64,000 nucleotides of DNA from Qipengyuania atrilutea (GTDB lineage: Bacteria; Pseudomonadota; Alphaproteobacteria; Sphingomonadales; Sphingomonadaceae), in NCBI RefSeq assembly GCF_013370205.1, contig NZ_JABWGV010000001.1, forward strand, positions 248,001 through 312,000, written 5' to 3'. Made by a program: the position numbers and the translations under genes. Below the pieces are notes generated by a model. The model made no database searches, was not told the origin of the DNA, and was given only the letters and a program-made list of their open reading frames with translations. Shown one piece after another: positions 19,025 to 27,499 of the stretch. Each line of letters starts with the position of its first letter. Within the stretch, counting starts at the first letter, position 1.

Positions 19025-19695
19025 ACGTCTCCGATGCCGTCCGCAGCCGCCGTTCGGTTCGTGCGTTTGTTAACAAGCCGGTCGAGCGCGAGACGCTGGC
19101 CCGCATCCTCGAAAAGGCGCAGCGCTCGCCGTCTGGCGGCAATACGCAGCCGTGGCACGGGATCGTCCTTTCGGGCGAACCGATGCAGCGCCTGTTCGAC
19201 CGGATCGCCCACGAATTTCCCAAGGGCCGCGACGCGCACAGGCCCGAATACAACGTCTATCCGTCGGAACTCGATGGCGCCTACGAGCAGCGCCGCAGGG
19301 GCGTCGGCGAGGATATGTACGGTGCGCTTGACATCTCGCGCGAGGACAAGGCGAACCGCCTTCAATGGTTTGCGCGCAATTTCCAGGCGTTCGGCGCGCC
19401 CGTGCTCATGCTCATCCATACGCCCAGATACATGGGTCCGCCGCAGTGGAGCGACATCGGCATGTGGTTGCAGACGATCATGCTGCTGCTGCGCGAGGAA
19501 GGGCTCGACAGCTGTCCGCAGGAGGCGTGGGCGGTCTATGCGTCGCAAATCCGCGAAGTCGTGGATATTCCGGACGATCACATCTTCTTCTGCGGGCTGG
19601 CCATCGGCTACCGTGACGAAAGCGCGCCGGTGAACAATTTCGACGTCAAGCGGGCCGATATCGGCGAGGCGATCCGCTGGGAGGGTTGGCAGTAA
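19021..19695 (+). CDS. Nitroreductase family protein
   Basis: 224-residue FMN-dependent oxidoreductase of the nitroreductase fold. The N-terminus [18 protein letters not shown] carries the FMN-phosphate-binding arginines. [20 protein letters not shown] is the second flavin contact, and the C-terminal [17 protein letters not shown] is the usual flavin-binding end. The start is a GTG overlapping the cobT stop, so translation is probably coupled. Although BluB of the cobalamin pathway is a nitroreductase relative, this protein looks like the general nitroreductase (PnbA-like) group. Substrate unknown. Confidence 0.88.
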   Translation: MNVSDAVRSRRSVRAFVNKPVERETLARILEKAQRSPSGGNTQPWHGIVLSGEPMQRLFDRIAHEFPKGRDAHRPEYNVYPSELDGAYEQRRRGVGEDMYGALDISREDKANRLQWFARNFQAFGAPVLMLIHTPRYMGPPQWSDIGMWLQTIMLLLREEGLDSCPQEAWAVYASQIREVVDIPDDHIFFCGLAIGYRDESAPVNNFDVKRADIGEAIRWEGWQ

Positions 19696-19720
19696 CGCGT
19701 GAGCGACTTATGCGCGGCGC

Positions 19721-21199
19721 ATGACCGACACGCCGCCCAAGAACGAACTGCGCCTGTTCAACTCGCTCACCCGCAGTCTCGAGACGTTCGAGCCGGTCCA
19801 CGAAGGCGAGGCGCGCGTCTATACCTGCGGACCCACGGTCTACAACTACGCTCATGTCGGCAATATGCGCGCCTACGTCTTCGCCGATGTCCTCGGACGG
19901 ACGCTGACGTGGAAGGGTTACAACCTCCGCCACGTCATCAACATCACCGATGTCGGCCATCTGACCGACGATGCGGACAGCGGCGAGGACAAGCTGGAGA
20001 AGGCGGCCGCAGGAACGGACACATCGATCTGGGACATCGCGAAGCGCTACACCGATGCGTTCAAGGCGGACGTAAAGGCCCTCAATATTCGCGAACCGGC
20101 GGAATGGTCGGTCGCGACCGACTATATCGAACCGATGATCGCATTCGCGAAATCGATTGCGGATGAGCATTGCTATGAACTCGAAAGCGGGCTCTATTTC
20201 GACGTCTCGACGGTCGCCGATTACGGGCGTCTTGCCCGGGCCGTAACCGAAGAAGGTGAGGGCCGGATCGATGCGGTCGAGGGCAAGCGTAACGCTACCG
20301 ACTTCGCGATCTGGCGCAAGACCCCGGCGGGGGAAACCCGGCAGATGGAATGGGACAGCCCGTGGGGCAAGGGCGCGCCGGGTTGGCACCTCGAATGCAG
20401 CGTGATGGGTGAGAAGCTACTGGGCTTCCCCTTCGACATTCACACCGGCGGCATCGACCACCGCGAAATCCACCACCCCAATGAGATCGCGCAGAACCAG
20501 GCCTTCTGCGGCTGCGGTTCGCTCGACGTGGCGACGCATTCGGGCGCGAAGATATGGATGCACAACAACTTCCTCGTCGAACGGTCAGGCAAGATGTCGA
20601 AGTCGTCTGGCGAATTTCTGCGGCTGCAATTGCTGGTCGACCGCGGATACCACCCGCTCGCCTACCGGATGATGTGCCTGCAGGCCCATTACCGCAGCGA
20701 ACTGGAGTTCAGTTGGGAAGGGCTGAGCGCGGCGCTGACGCGGCTGAAGCGGATGGTGATGACAGCGCAAGCGCTCCGATCCGGTCAGTCCGGCGATCCT
20801 GACATGAGACGCGATGACGGCTGGGGCAAATTGCAAGGTGCTGCAGACAAGTTTGCATCGGCGATCTCGGACGACCTTAACACTCCGCTGGCGCTGACGG
20901 CGCTTGAAGAAGTCGTCGCGACCAAGAAGGTCGATGTTGCTCTGAAAATATCGCTTCTGCGCGAGATGGATGCAGTTCTCGGTCTCGACCTTCTGAACCT
21001 CACCCGCATTGACCTCCGCATCCGTCCGAAGGCAGCGACTATTACCAAGGCGGAAATCGAGGACGCGCTCGAACGGCGCAGACAGGCGCGGGCGGAGAAG
21101 GACTTCGCCACGTCCGATGCCATCCGCGACGAACTTGCTGCTGCCGGCGTGGAAGTAATGGACGGCGATCCGCTCGGCTGGGAATGGAAGCTCGCATGA
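19721..21199 (+). CDS. cysS: Cysteinyl-tRNA synthetase
   Basis: 492-residue class I aminoacyl-tRNA synthetase. The HIGH-type motif is YAHVGNMR within TCGPTVYNYAHVGNMRAY, and KMSKS is intact (SGKMSKSSGEF). GAPGWHLECSVM contains a zinc-binding cysteine. The C-terminal DALR-like helical region has ALERRRQARAEKDFATSDAI, a CysRS signature. It overlaps the downstream dehydrogenase by 4 bases (ATGA at 21196). Essential, cytoplasmic. Confidence 0.98.
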   Translation: MTDTPPKNELRLFNSLTRSLETFEPVHEGEARVYTCGPTVYNYAHVGNMRAYVFADVLGRTLTWKGYNLRHVINITDVGHLTDDADSGEDKLEKAAAGTDTSIWDIAKRYTDAFKADVKALNIREPAEWSVATDYIEPMIAFAKSIADEHCYELESGLYFDVSTVADYGRLARAVTEEGEGRIDAVEGKRNATDFAIWRKTPAGETRQMEWDSPWGKGAPGWHLECSVMGEKLLGFPFDIHTGGIDHREIHHPNEIAQNQAFCGCGSLDVATHSGAKIWMHNNFLVERSGKMSKSSGEFLRLQLLVDRGYHPLAYRMMCLQAHYRSELEFSWEGLSAALTRLKRMVMTAQALRSGQSGDPDMRRDDGWGKLQGAADKFASAISDDLNTPLALTALEEVVATKKVDVALKISLLREMDAVLGLDLLNLTRIDLRIRPKAATITKAEIEDALERRRQARAEKDFATSDAIRDELAAAGVEVMDGDPLGWEWKLA

Positions 21200-22134
21200 C
21201 TGTAACCGTAATATCCGCCATGGTCCGTCCGCTGATCGAGGACCGTCTGCCCGACTGGGTCGAGCCGCGCTGGTTTACGAACCGGGAAGAGGCTGTGGAG
21301 CTTGCGCCGGAGGCCGAGATCGGCTGGTTCGACTTCGACAAGAAGGAACCGATGATCGAGGCGGTGAAGGCTGCATCGAACCTCAAATGGCTGAACTCGA
21401 TCTACGCCGGGCTTGATTTCCTCCCGCTCGACCTGCTCGCGGAGCGGGGCGTGACCGTGACGAACGGGGCGGGCATCAATGCTATCACCATCGCCGAATA
21501 TGTCGTGATGGGAATGCTCGTTCATGCGAAGGGTTACGCGGATGTCGTGCGGGCGCGAGACCGGCGCGAATGGCTGACCGATTCGCCGGGAAAGAAGGAA
21601 CTTGCAGGCTCGAAGGCGTTGCTGATCGGCTACGGCGCGATCGGCAAGCTGATCGAACCGCGCCTCGAGGCCTTCGACGTCGAAGTGACGCTGGTCCGCC
21701 GCAGCGGCGGTGACAAGGCGCTGGGGCCGGATGAATGGCGCGGCCGGCTCGGCGAGTTCGACTGGATCATTCTCGCCGTACCCGCAACTGACGAGACCGA
21801 GGGCATGATCGGCGCCGACGAGTTGTCAGCGATGAAAAGCGATGCGGTGCTGGTGAATATCGCACGCGGCAGCGTGGTCGATCAGGCGGCGCTAACGAAG
21901 GCGCTGGAAGACAAGTCGATCGGGGGTGCGTTCCTCGACGTCGTGACACCTGAACCGCTGCCGGAAGAAGACCCGCTATGGGATCTGAAAAACGCCGAGA
22001 TCTCGATGCATCTATCGGGCCGCGCTCAGACCAAGATGTTCTTGCGGTCGGCAGAGCGGTTCCTCGATAATCTGGATCGCTACCGTGCCGGAGAACGGGT
22101 AGAGCCGCAGCTCGATCCCAAACGCGGATATTAA
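21196..22134 (+). CDS. D-2-hydroxyacid dehydrogenase (NAD-binding)
   Basis: 312-residue dehydrogenase of the D-isomer-specific 2-hydroxyacid family. The Rossmann motif GYGAIGKLIEPRL is near residue 150. The catalytic arginine lies in VNIARGSVVDQ, a glutamate follows in VTPEPLPEEDPLW, and a histidine is in ISMHLSGRA. The catalytic domain is short, as in the YthE/GhrA-like group. I used the ATG at 21196, which overlaps the cysS stop; an ATG four codons earlier at 21184 is possible. Substrate, perhaps glyoxylate or hydroxypyruvate, cannot be told from sequence. Confidence 0.9.
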   Translation: MTVTVISAMVRPLIEDRLPDWVEPRWFTNREEAVELAPEAEIGWFDFDKKEPMIEAVKAASNLKWLNSIYAGLDFLPLDLLAERGVTVTNGAGINAITIAEYVVMGMLVHAKGYADVVRARDRREWLTDSPGKKELAGSKALLIGYGAIGKLIEPRLEAFDVEVTLVRRSGGDKALGPDEWRGRLGEFDWIILAVPATDETEGMIGADELSAMKSDAVLVNIARGSVVDQAALTKALEDKSIGGAFLDVVTPEPLPEEDPLWDLKNAEISMHLSGRAQTKMFLRSAERFLDNLDRYRAGERVEPQLDPKRGY

Positions 22135-22165
22135 GGGGTCGGCGGGCACTCGCACCCGCCGCCCC
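22135..22165. terminator. Bidirectional terminator-like hairpin
   Basis: GGCGGG (22141-22146) pairs with CCCGCC (22155-22160), extended by GGGG (22135-22138) with CCCC (22162-22165) across a bulge. It lies between the convergent ends of the dehydrogenase and the small minus-strand gene. No strong U-run. Confidence 0.5.
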
Positions 22166-22175
22166 GGCTATCTCA

Positions 22176-22550
22176 TCAGTCCTCTACCAACAGAAGGATT
22201 TCACAGCGCACGACCATGCGCGGCGAAGGGACCATCCGGTGCTCGACCTCGCAGATCGTAGCGTCTGCCACCAAGCGCCGAGGAATGGTGAACTCGTGTT
22301 CGGGCAGGGCGGCGATGAAGAACTCCGCCGCCGCGGCCGCTTCCGCCCCGGCAAATAGCATCGTTACTGTGTGGCGCGCGCCGGAGAAGGTGACGCTTGC
22401 CCAGCTTTTCTCCGAATGGTCGAGAACCTGTCCGCGGTGATCGGATAGTGCGAGCAGCGCATCGCGCAGCCGGTCGCTATCGTTTCGGCGGGCACGGCGA
22501 GCAGGTGCTTTCTTTTCCCGGTCCTCGTCAAATTTGAAGCCCTCAAGCAC
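22176..22550 (-). CDS. Hypothetical protein overlapping the HTH-like gene
   Basis: 124-residue protein starting at the GTG at 22550, eight bases inside the end of the preceding small gene. A longer open frame reaches 22745 but would overlap that gene almost completely and gives a low-complexity Ser/Arg translation, so I rejected it. The N-terminal half is basic (EKKAPARRARRNDSDRL). The C-terminal part has regular strands (ASVTFSGARHTVTMLFAG) ending in a hydrophobic strand. No family recognised. It is probably translationally coupled to the upstream gene and under the same SOS-boxed promoter. Confidence 0.75.
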   Translation of the reverse strand: MLEGFKFDEDREKKAPARRARRNDSDRLRDALLALSDHRGQVLDHSEKSWASVTFSGARHTVTMLFAGAEAAAAAEFFIAALPEHEFTIPRRLVADATICEVEHRMVPSPRMVVRCEILLLVED

Positions 22551-22728
22551 GGCTGGCCTCCCGGTAATTCTGCATGAATTCCTCGATGCGGCGGGCGGTA
22601 TGTTCGCGCGGCGTGCGCCCGTTGCGCAAGTCGAGGACGAAGCGCGGATCGTGCGCGGCGAGCCGGCCGAACTTGGTCGGGGCCATGTTGTGTTTTCGAA
22701 GGAACTGTTCGATCGAGCGAATGAGCAT
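22543..22728 (-). CDS. Small HTH-like protein, SOS-boxed locus
   Basis: 61-residue protein, MLIRSIEQFLRKHNMAPTKFGRLAAHDPRFVLDLRNGR..., reading like a minimal helix-turn-helix of the XRE type: helix FLRKHNM, turn APTKFGRLAA, recognition region DPRFVLDLRNGR, then helix HTARRIEEFMQNY. AGAGAGG precedes the ATG. Its start lies about 47 bases from a GTTC-N7-GTTC box in the shared promoter region with the S24 repressor gene. A regulatory role is inferred from the HTH-like pattern and context. Confidence 0.75.
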   Translation of the reverse strand: MLIRSIEQFLRKHNMAPTKFGRLAAHDPRFVLDLRNGRTPREHTARRIEEFMQNYREASRA

Positions 22729-22774
22729 CTGGCGACCTCTCTCATGATGCCTGGTTGGTGATTCGAGCGTTGTT

Positions 22775-22789
22775 GTTCTTACTTTGTTC
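22775..22789. promoter_or_regulatory. LexA (SOS) box, GTTC-N7-GTTC
   Basis: GTTCTTACTTTGTTC is an exact match to the alphaproteobacterial LexA direct repeat GTTC-N7-GTTC. It lies between the minus-strand HTH-like gene (start 22728) and the S24 repressor gene (start 22866), closer to the former. Confidence 0.75.
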
Positions 22790-22798
22790 CTTTTGAAA

Positions 22799-22833
22799 TC
22801 CTACTTGTCTAGGAAAAATCCTATGCTATAGGA
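22799..22833. promoter_or_regulatory. Tandem operators and promoter for the S24 repressor
   Basis: Two inverted repeats of the same half-site: TCCTA-N6-TAGGA (22799-22814) and TCCTA-N5-TAGGA (22819-22833). The decamer TAGGAAAAAT also occurs twice (22810, 22829). They overlap a plausible promoter TTGTCT (22805-22810)-N16-TATAGG (22827-22832). Arrangement suggests autorepression by the adjacent repressor. Confidence 0.6.
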
Positions 22834-22865
22834 AAAATACTGTAGACAATAAGGGAGTCGCGCCG

Positions 22866-23549
22866 ATGGAAGATCTCGACCCACTGGATCGCTTCGAACC
22901 GGAAGAGCGGTATGCGCGGGCCAGGCTACGCGAGATCATCAAGCGCGAGGGGCATACGCTGTCTGCCTTGGCGCGGCTGATTGGACGCAACCCCGCCTAT
23001 CTGCACCAATACCTCGGGCGCGGAAGCCCGCGGCATCTCGACGAACCCGACCTTTTGCGGATTGCGGAATTCCTCGGCGTCGACCGGGGTTCCATCGCTA
23101 CCCGGACGATCATGCAGCCGGCCGCTGACCGACCCCAAGCCAAGGGCGCAGAGTTCGTCGCCATCCCGCGCTTGCCGCTCGAAGCGTCAGCCGGGCCGGG
23201 CGCATTCAGTGCTGAGGAAATTTCCTACGACACCTTCCAGTTTTCCAAACGTTGGCTGCGCGAGATGGGGCTGGAAGGCGCGGATTTGAGCGCCATCCGG
23301 GTCGAAGGCGATTCGATGGAACCTATTCTGCGCAGCGGGGACGAAATTTTCGTCGACCGTAACAAGCGCGCCGGGGAGGGCATTCACGTCGTCAGGATTG
23401 GCGACGCGCTTCATGTGAAGCAGGTGCAGTCGATCGGGCCTGGGCGGATCAAGCTCGTCAGTGCGAACGAGGCTTACGCACCTGTCGAGCTGTCGCATGA
23501 TGAGGTCGAAATCATCGGGCGGGTCGTATGGAAGGGTGGGCGCATCTAG
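22866..23549 (+). CDS. LexA/CI-like repressor: HTH plus S24 peptidase domain
   Basis: 227-residue regulator. The N-terminal HTH (about 18-75) includes LSALARLIGRNPAYLHQYLGR. The C-terminal S24 domain has the catalytic serine in VEGDSMEPIL and the lysine in DALHVKQVQ. An Ala-Gly lies in the linker (LEASAGPGAF), the place where cleavable repressors of this group carry their scissile bond, so RecA-stimulated autocleavage is possible but unproven. It differs from canonical LexA, which has a winged helix. It is divergent from the HTH-like gene, with tandem operators over its promoter and an SOS box nearby. No phage genes surround it. Confidence 0.88.
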   Translation: MEDLDPLDRFEPEERYARARLREIIKREGHTLSALARLIGRNPAYLHQYLGRGSPRHLDEPDLLRIAEFLGVDRGSIATRTIMQPAADRPQAKGAEFVAIPRLPLEASAGPGAFSAEEISYDTFQFSKRWLREMGLEGADLSAIRVEGDSMEPILRSGDEIFVDRNKRAGEGIHVVRIGDALHVKQVQSIGPGRIKLVSANEAYAPVELSHDEVEIIGRVVWKGGRI

Positions 23550-23619
23550 TCCGCTTGTGCTGCCCCATAGAATGCGCGCTGCATTGCAATTCCGATGCGG
23601 GCGAGCCATTTGCGAAGGC

Positions 23620-24294
23620 ATGACCGAGACAACCGACAAACCCAAATCGCCGATGCGCGCGGCCATCCTTCCGGTGACGCCGCTGCAGCAGAACTGCTCG
23701 CTGATCTGGTGTACCGCGACGAACAAGGCCGCGATCATCGATCCCGGCGGCGATCTCGATAAACTGAAGGCGGCAATCGCAAAAGCGGGTGTCGACCTCG
23801 AAAAGATACTGATCACGCACGGTCACATCGATCACTGCGGCGAGGCTGGCGTCCTGGCGAAGGAACTCGGCTTGCCTATCGAAGGCCCGCACGAAGACGA
23901 CCGCTTCTGGATCGCGCGGCTGGATGAGGACGGACAGCGCTACGGCATCAACGGCAGCGTGTTCGAGCCGGACCGCTGGCTTGCTGACGGAGACACCGTA
24001 ACGGTAGGCGATCTGACGCTCGACGTCGTCCATTGTCCGGGTCACACGCCCGGCCACGTCGTCTTCATCCACCGGCCTAGCAAGTTCGCCATCGTCGGCG
24101 ACGTGCTGTTCCAGGGCAGCATCGGGCGGACCGACTTTCCGATGGGCAATCACCAGGACCTGCTCGACTCCATCACGCAGAAGCTCTGGCCCTACGGCAA
24201 CGACATCACCTTCATTCCGGGGCACGGTCCGACCAGCACGTTCGGGCACGAGCGCCAGACGAACCAGTTCGTCAGCGATGCCGCGCTCTCGTAA
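23620..24294 (+). CDS. MBL-fold metallohydrolase (YcbL/glyoxalase II-like)
   Basis: 224-residue metallo-beta-lactamase-fold hydrolase. The metal motif THGHIDH is at 66-72, with further ligands in VHCPGHTPGHVVF, IVGDVLF and IPGHGP. The short C-terminus, lacking the glyoxalase II substrate domain, resembles YcbL, a type II glyoxalase-like thioesterase. The ATG at 23620 was chosen; the frame extends upstream to 23461 but overlaps the repressor's coding end. Cytoplasmic; likely hydrolyses thioesters, exact substrate unknown. Confidence 0.9.
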   Translation: MTETTDKPKSPMRAAILPVTPLQQNCSLIWCTATNKAAIIDPGGDLDKLKAAIAKAGVDLEKILITHGHIDHCGEAGVLAKELGLPIEGPHEDDRFWIARLDEDGQRYGINGSVFEPDRWLADGDTVTVGDLTLDVVHCPGHTPGHVVFIHRPSKFAIVGDVLFQGSIGRTDFPMGNHQDLLDSITQKLWPYGNDITFIPGHGPTSTFGHERQTNQFVSDAALS

Positions 24295-24307
24295 GCGCCT
24301 TTGCGGG

Positions 24308-24337
24308 TTGCGCTCGCGCGAAAATGCGTTATAGGCC
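24308..24337 (+). promoter_or_regulatory. Candidate promoter of rpmF-plsX-fabH
   Basis: TTGCGC (24308-24313) and TAGGCC (24332-24337), 18 apart; an overlapping TTATAG could serve as the -10. It would give a leader of about 105 bases before rpmF. Nothing else is evident in 24295-24450. Confidence 0.35.
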
Positions 24338-24450
24338 GCCGCTTCCCGCCGATACCGGGCCATTTGATCCGGCGCACCTTGCGCGCTACCGGACCTTGGC
24401 CTAGGGCGACCGCAACAACCACGAATTCGTTTCAAGGATCAGGTGCCGCA

Positions 24451-24630
24451 ATGGCTGTCCCTAAGAGAAAAGTTTCCCCGCACCGCCGTGGCAATCGCCG
24501 CTCGCACGACTCGCTGAAGGTTCAGGCATTCCACGAATGCTCCAACTGCGGCGAACTGAAGCGTCCGCATAACCTTTGCGGCGCCTGCGGTTTCTACAAC
24601 GGACGCGAGATCGTCTCGGTCGGCCTGTAA
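24451..24630 (+). CDS. rpmF: 50S ribosomal protein L32
   Basis: 59-residue ribosomal protein starting [20 protein letters not shown], the typical L32 N-terminus, with a zinc-ribbon-like pair CSNCGE and CGACGFYNG. The ATG at 24451 gives the correct length. It opens the widely conserved rpmF-plsX-fabH cluster linking translation to fatty-acid and phospholipid synthesis. Confidence 0.97.
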   Translation: MAVPKRKVSPHRRGNRRSHDSLKVQAFHECSNCGELKRPHNLCGACGFYNGREIVSVGL

Positions 24631-24654
24631 GCCGATAACCAGCCGGAGATTGCC

Positions 24655-25722
24655 ATGACCTTGCCGCGTATCGCTATTGACGCGATGGGCGGGGATGAAG
24701 GCGTGCGCGTGATGATCGAAGGCGCGGCGCTCGCCCGCCGGCGCCACGACCGTTTCAAGTTCCTGCTCGTCGGCGACGAAGCGCGTATCCGCAAGGCGCT
24801 CGAAACGCACCCCGGGATGACCGAGGCGAGCGAAATCCTGCACTGCGACGATGTCGTGGGCGGTGACGAGAAACCGACCAACGCCCTGCGCCGGGCCAAG
24901 ACTACATCGATGGGCCTTGCCGTGAACGCGGTGAAGAAGGGCGATGCGGGCGCCGCTGTAAGCGCCGGCAATACCGGCGCGCTCATGGCGATGAGCAAGC
25001 TTGCGCTGCGGACCATGCCGGGGATCGATCGGCCCGCGCTTGCCGCACTCCTCCCGACCCTCGGCGAAAGCGACGTGATCATGCTTGATCTCGGCGCCAA
25101 CCGGGAATGCGATGCCCGCAACCTCGTCCAGTTCGCGATCATGGGCGCGGCCTATTCGCGCATCGTGACCGGACGCGACAAACCGCGCGTGCGGCTGCTC
25201 AACATCGGCAGCGAGGAAACCAAAGGCACCGAAGATTTGCAGGACGCCTCTGCGCAGCTGCGCGAAGCGCGCGGCCTCGCCATGCAGTTCGATGGTTTTC
25301 TGGAAGCCGACAAGATCAACCGCGGCGAAGTCGACGTGGTGGTGACCGACGGTTTTTCCGGCAATATCGCCCTCAAGGCGATCGAGGGCACGGCGCGTTT
25401 CGTGACCGATCTGCTCAAGAACGCCTTCACCAGTTCGCTGCGGTCCAAGATTGGCTTTCTGGTTTCGCGCCCGGCAACCGAGCTTCTGAAGCACCACCTC
25501 GACCCGAACAATCACAATGGTGCGGTATTCCTCGGGCTCAACGGCGTAGTCGTGAAGAGCCACGGAAGCGCGAATGCCGCGGGCGTCGCCAACGCCGTCG
25601 CGGTTGCCGCGCGCTTGCTCGAAGACAAGCTCATTCAGCGGATCGCGGGCGACATGACCAGCCTCGACGAACAGCAACTCGGCGGAAAGCCCGTACCGCG
25701 CGCGGACAGCAGCGCGGCATGA
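24655..25722 (+). CDS. plsX: Phosphate acyltransferase PlsX
   Basis: 355-residue enzyme converting acyl-ACP and phosphate to acyl-phosphate, the donor for PlsY in phosphatidic acid synthesis; membrane-associated. The N-terminus [19 protein letters not shown] is diagnostic, as are [13 protein letters not shown] and [20 protein letters not shown] precedes the ATG. It follows rpmF by 24 bases and overlaps fabH by 4 (ATGA at 25719). Confidence 0.97.
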   Translation: MTLPRIAIDAMGGDEGVRVMIEGAALARRRHDRFKFLLVGDEARIRKALETHPGMTEASEILHCDDVVGGDEKPTNALRRAKTTSMGLAVNAVKKGDAGAAVSAGNTGALMAMSKLALRTMPGIDRPALAALLPTLGESDVIMLDLGANRECDARNLVQFAIMGAAYSRIVTGRDKPRVRLLNIGSEETKGTEDLQDASAQLREARGLAMQFDGFLEADKINRGEVDVVVTDGFSGNIALKAIEGTARFVTDLLKNAFTSSLRSKIGFLVSRPATELLKHHLDPNNHNGAVFLGLNGVVVKSHGSANAAGVANAVAVAARLLEDKLIQRIAGDMTSLDEQQLGGKPVPRADSSAA

Positions 25723-26681
25723 TCCGATCCGTATTGCTCGGGACCGGCTCGGCGTTGCCGCGCAATTGTGTCACCAACAGTGAACTCGAAGAGCGCGTCG
25801 ATACGAGCGATGCCTGGATCCAGGAACGCACCGGAATTCGCCAGCGCTATCTCGCGGGCGAGGGCGAAACTACCGGAACGCTGGCGATAGATGCCGCAAA
25901 GGCGGCTCTCGAAGTCGCCGGTCTTAAGGGGGAGGACATCGGCCTCATCATTGTTGCAACCGCTACCCCGGACCAGACCTTTCCAGCAGTTGCGACGAGC
26001 GTCCAGCACGCGCTCGGCGCCAACGGCGGTATCGCGTTCGATGTTCAGGCAGTCTGTTCCGGCTTTCTCTACGCGCTGACAACGGCCGATTCGCTGCTGC
26101 GCACCGGCGCTGCGAAACGAGCGCTCGTGATCGGCGCGGAGACGTTCAGCCGCATTCTTGACTGGGAAGATCGGACGACCTGCGTATTGTTCGGTGACGG
26201 TGCGGGCGCGGTTGTCCTCGAAGCGAGCGAAGCCGACGATGCGCGCGGTATCCTCGGCAGCAAGCTTCACGCCGACGGACAGCACCAGGAACTGCTCTAC
26301 GTCGACGGCGGCCCGTCGACGACCGGGACGGTCGGAAAACTGCGCATGAAGGGCCGCGAAGTGTTCCGCCACGCGGTCGTGAACCTCGCCGACGTACTCA
26401 ACGAAGTGCTTGATGAAGCTGGCGTTTCATCCTCCCAGATCGACTGGATCGTGCCGCATCAGGCTAACCGCCGCATCCTCGATGCGACAGCCAAGAAGCT
26501 TGGATTGCCAAGCGAGAAGGTGGTCGTAACCGTGGACAAGCACGCCAATACCTCGGCCGCATCCGTGCCGCTCGCGCTTGATACGGCAATCAAGGACGGG
26601 CGCATCAAGAAAGGCGACCTCGTCATGCTCGAAGCGATGGGCGGCGGCTTCGCCTGGGGCGCTTCGCTCATCCGTATTTGA
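25719..26681 (+). CDS. fabH: Beta-ketoacyl-ACP synthase III
   Basis: 320-residue initiating condensing enzyme of type II fatty-acid synthesis, acyl-CoA plus malonyl-ACP. The catalytic triad is Cys113 ([11 protein letters not shown]), His247 (VPHQANRR) and Asn277 (HANTSAAS). The C-terminal [13 protein letters not shown] is characteristic. The ATG at 25719 overlaps the plsX stop; the frame runs open further upstream inside plsX but that part is a shadow. Acyl-CoA preference cannot be read from sequence. Confidence 0.97.
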   Translation: MIRSVLLGTGSALPRNCVTNSELEERVDTSDAWIQERTGIRQRYLAGEGETTGTLAIDAAKAALEVAGLKGEDIGLIIVATATPDQTFPAVATSVQHALGANGGIAFDVQAVCSGFLYALTTADSLLRTGAAKRALVIGAETFSRILDWEDRTTCVLFGDGAGAVVLEASEADDARGILGSKLHADGQHQELLYVDGGPSTTGTVGKLRMKGREVFRHAVVNLADVLNEVLDEAGVSSSQIDWIVPHQANRRILDATAKKLGLPSEKVVVTVDKHANTSAASVPLALDTAIKDGRIKKGDLVMLEAMGGGFAWGASLIRI

Positions 26682-26707
26682 GACGAACCGGCGTTTTTGC
26701 GCGGCCA

Positions 26708-26736
26708 TTGTCAGCGCTCCCGAAATAGCGTAGAGC
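26708..26736 (+). promoter_or_regulatory. Candidate promoter of ihfA
   Basis: TTGTCA (26708-26713) and TAGAGC (26731-26736) with a 17-base spacer, about 50 bases before the ATG. Located in the 106-base fabH-ihfA gap. Confidence 0.45.
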
Positions 26737-26787
26737 CAAAAAACGCGAATTTTCAATAGCTCGCGGCATAAGATAAGGAGAGAGTAT

Positions 26788-27084
26788 ATGCGTTCGGTGG
26801 GTACGCTAACTCGGGCCGACCTGGCGGAAACGGTCAATCGCAAGATGGGCTTTTCCAGATCAGAGTCGCTCGACCTCGTCGAGGCCGTTCTGGGCCATGT
26901 CTGCGAGGCCCTTCGCAAGGGCGAAAACGTGAAGATTTCCGGTTTCGGCAGTTTCGTTTTGCGCGACAAGAAAGAACGCATCGGACGCAATCCCAAGACC
27001 GGTGTCGAAGTGCCGATCACCCCGCGCCGGGTGCTGACTTTCAGGGCGAGCCAGCTTTTGAAAGACCGTATCGCCCGCGCGTGA
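26788..27084 (+). CDS. ihfA: Integration host factor subunit alpha
   Basis: 98-residue HU/IHF-fold nucleoid protein that bends DNA at specific sites as a heterodimer with IhfB. The N-terminal [21 protein letters not shown] and the core [20 protein letters not shown] followed by GRNPKTG, with the intercalating-arm proline, identify the alpha subunit. AAGGAGAG precedes the ATG. It is followed 16 bases later by a MerR regulator, a common ihfA-merR arrangement in proteobacteria. Confidence 0.96.
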   Translation: MRSVGTLTRADLAETVNRKMGFSRSESLDLVEAVLGHVCEALRKGENVKISGFGSFVLRDKKERIGRNPKTGVEVPITPRRVLTFRASQLLKDRIARA

Positions 27085-27100
27085 ACAGGGAAACCGGCTT

Positions 27101-27496
27101 ATGACAATCGAGTTCGACGACGGTAAAGATGCCGGGGCGATGCGCACGATCGGTGAAGTGAGCGCGGCGCTTGATATCAAACCGCACGTGCTGCGATACT
27201 GGGAACAGCAGTTTCCGATGCTCCGCCCGCTCAAGCGGTCGGGTAGCCGGCGGTATTACCGCGCCCGCGACGTGGCCCTGATTGAAGAAATTGACAAGCT
27301 GGTGAACCGGCAGGGCTTTACCATCAAGGGCGCGAAGAAGGCGCTCAGCGACCGGCGCGCGATCGACGAGGAAGGTAAGGAGGCATCGGTGTTCTTTACC
27401 GAAGGCGATAGCAAATCGTCGCCCGCCGAGCAGGACCTGATCGAAGAACTGAAGGACATTCGCCAGTCGCTGGCCAAGGCCGTCGACCGCTCCTGA
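27101..27496 (+). CDS. MerR-family transcriptional regulator
   Basis: 131-residue regulator. The N-terminal MerR HTH is clear: MRTIGEVSAALDIKPHVLRYW, then EQQFPMLRPLKRSGSRRYYRARDV, then a helix ending NRQGFTIKGAKKAL. The C-terminal part is acidic with no metal-binding cysteines, so it belongs to the non-metal group typically found behind ihfA. Probably co-transcribed with ihfA. Target genes unknown. It ends 3 bases from the convergent smc stop. Confidence 0.92.
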   Translation: MTIEFDDGKDAGAMRTIGEVSAALDIKPHVLRYWEQQFPMLRPLKRSGSRRYYRARDVALIEEIDKLVNRQGFTIKGAKKALSDRRAIDEEGKEASVFFTEGDSKSSPAEQDLIEELKDIRQSLAKAVDRS

Positions 27497-27499
27497 CCG

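Noticed and set aside
22176-22745. 189-codon version of the gene behind the HTH-like protein
   Set aside because: Would almost fully overlap the HTH-like gene and its extra N-terminus is a Ser/Arg shadow; the GTG at 22550 gives a sensible 8-base overlap.
22866-23549. S24 protein as the housekeeping LexA
   Set aside because: It has a lambda/XRE-like HTH instead of the LexA winged helix, and its operators do not match GTTC-N7-GTTC; more likely a separate repressor.
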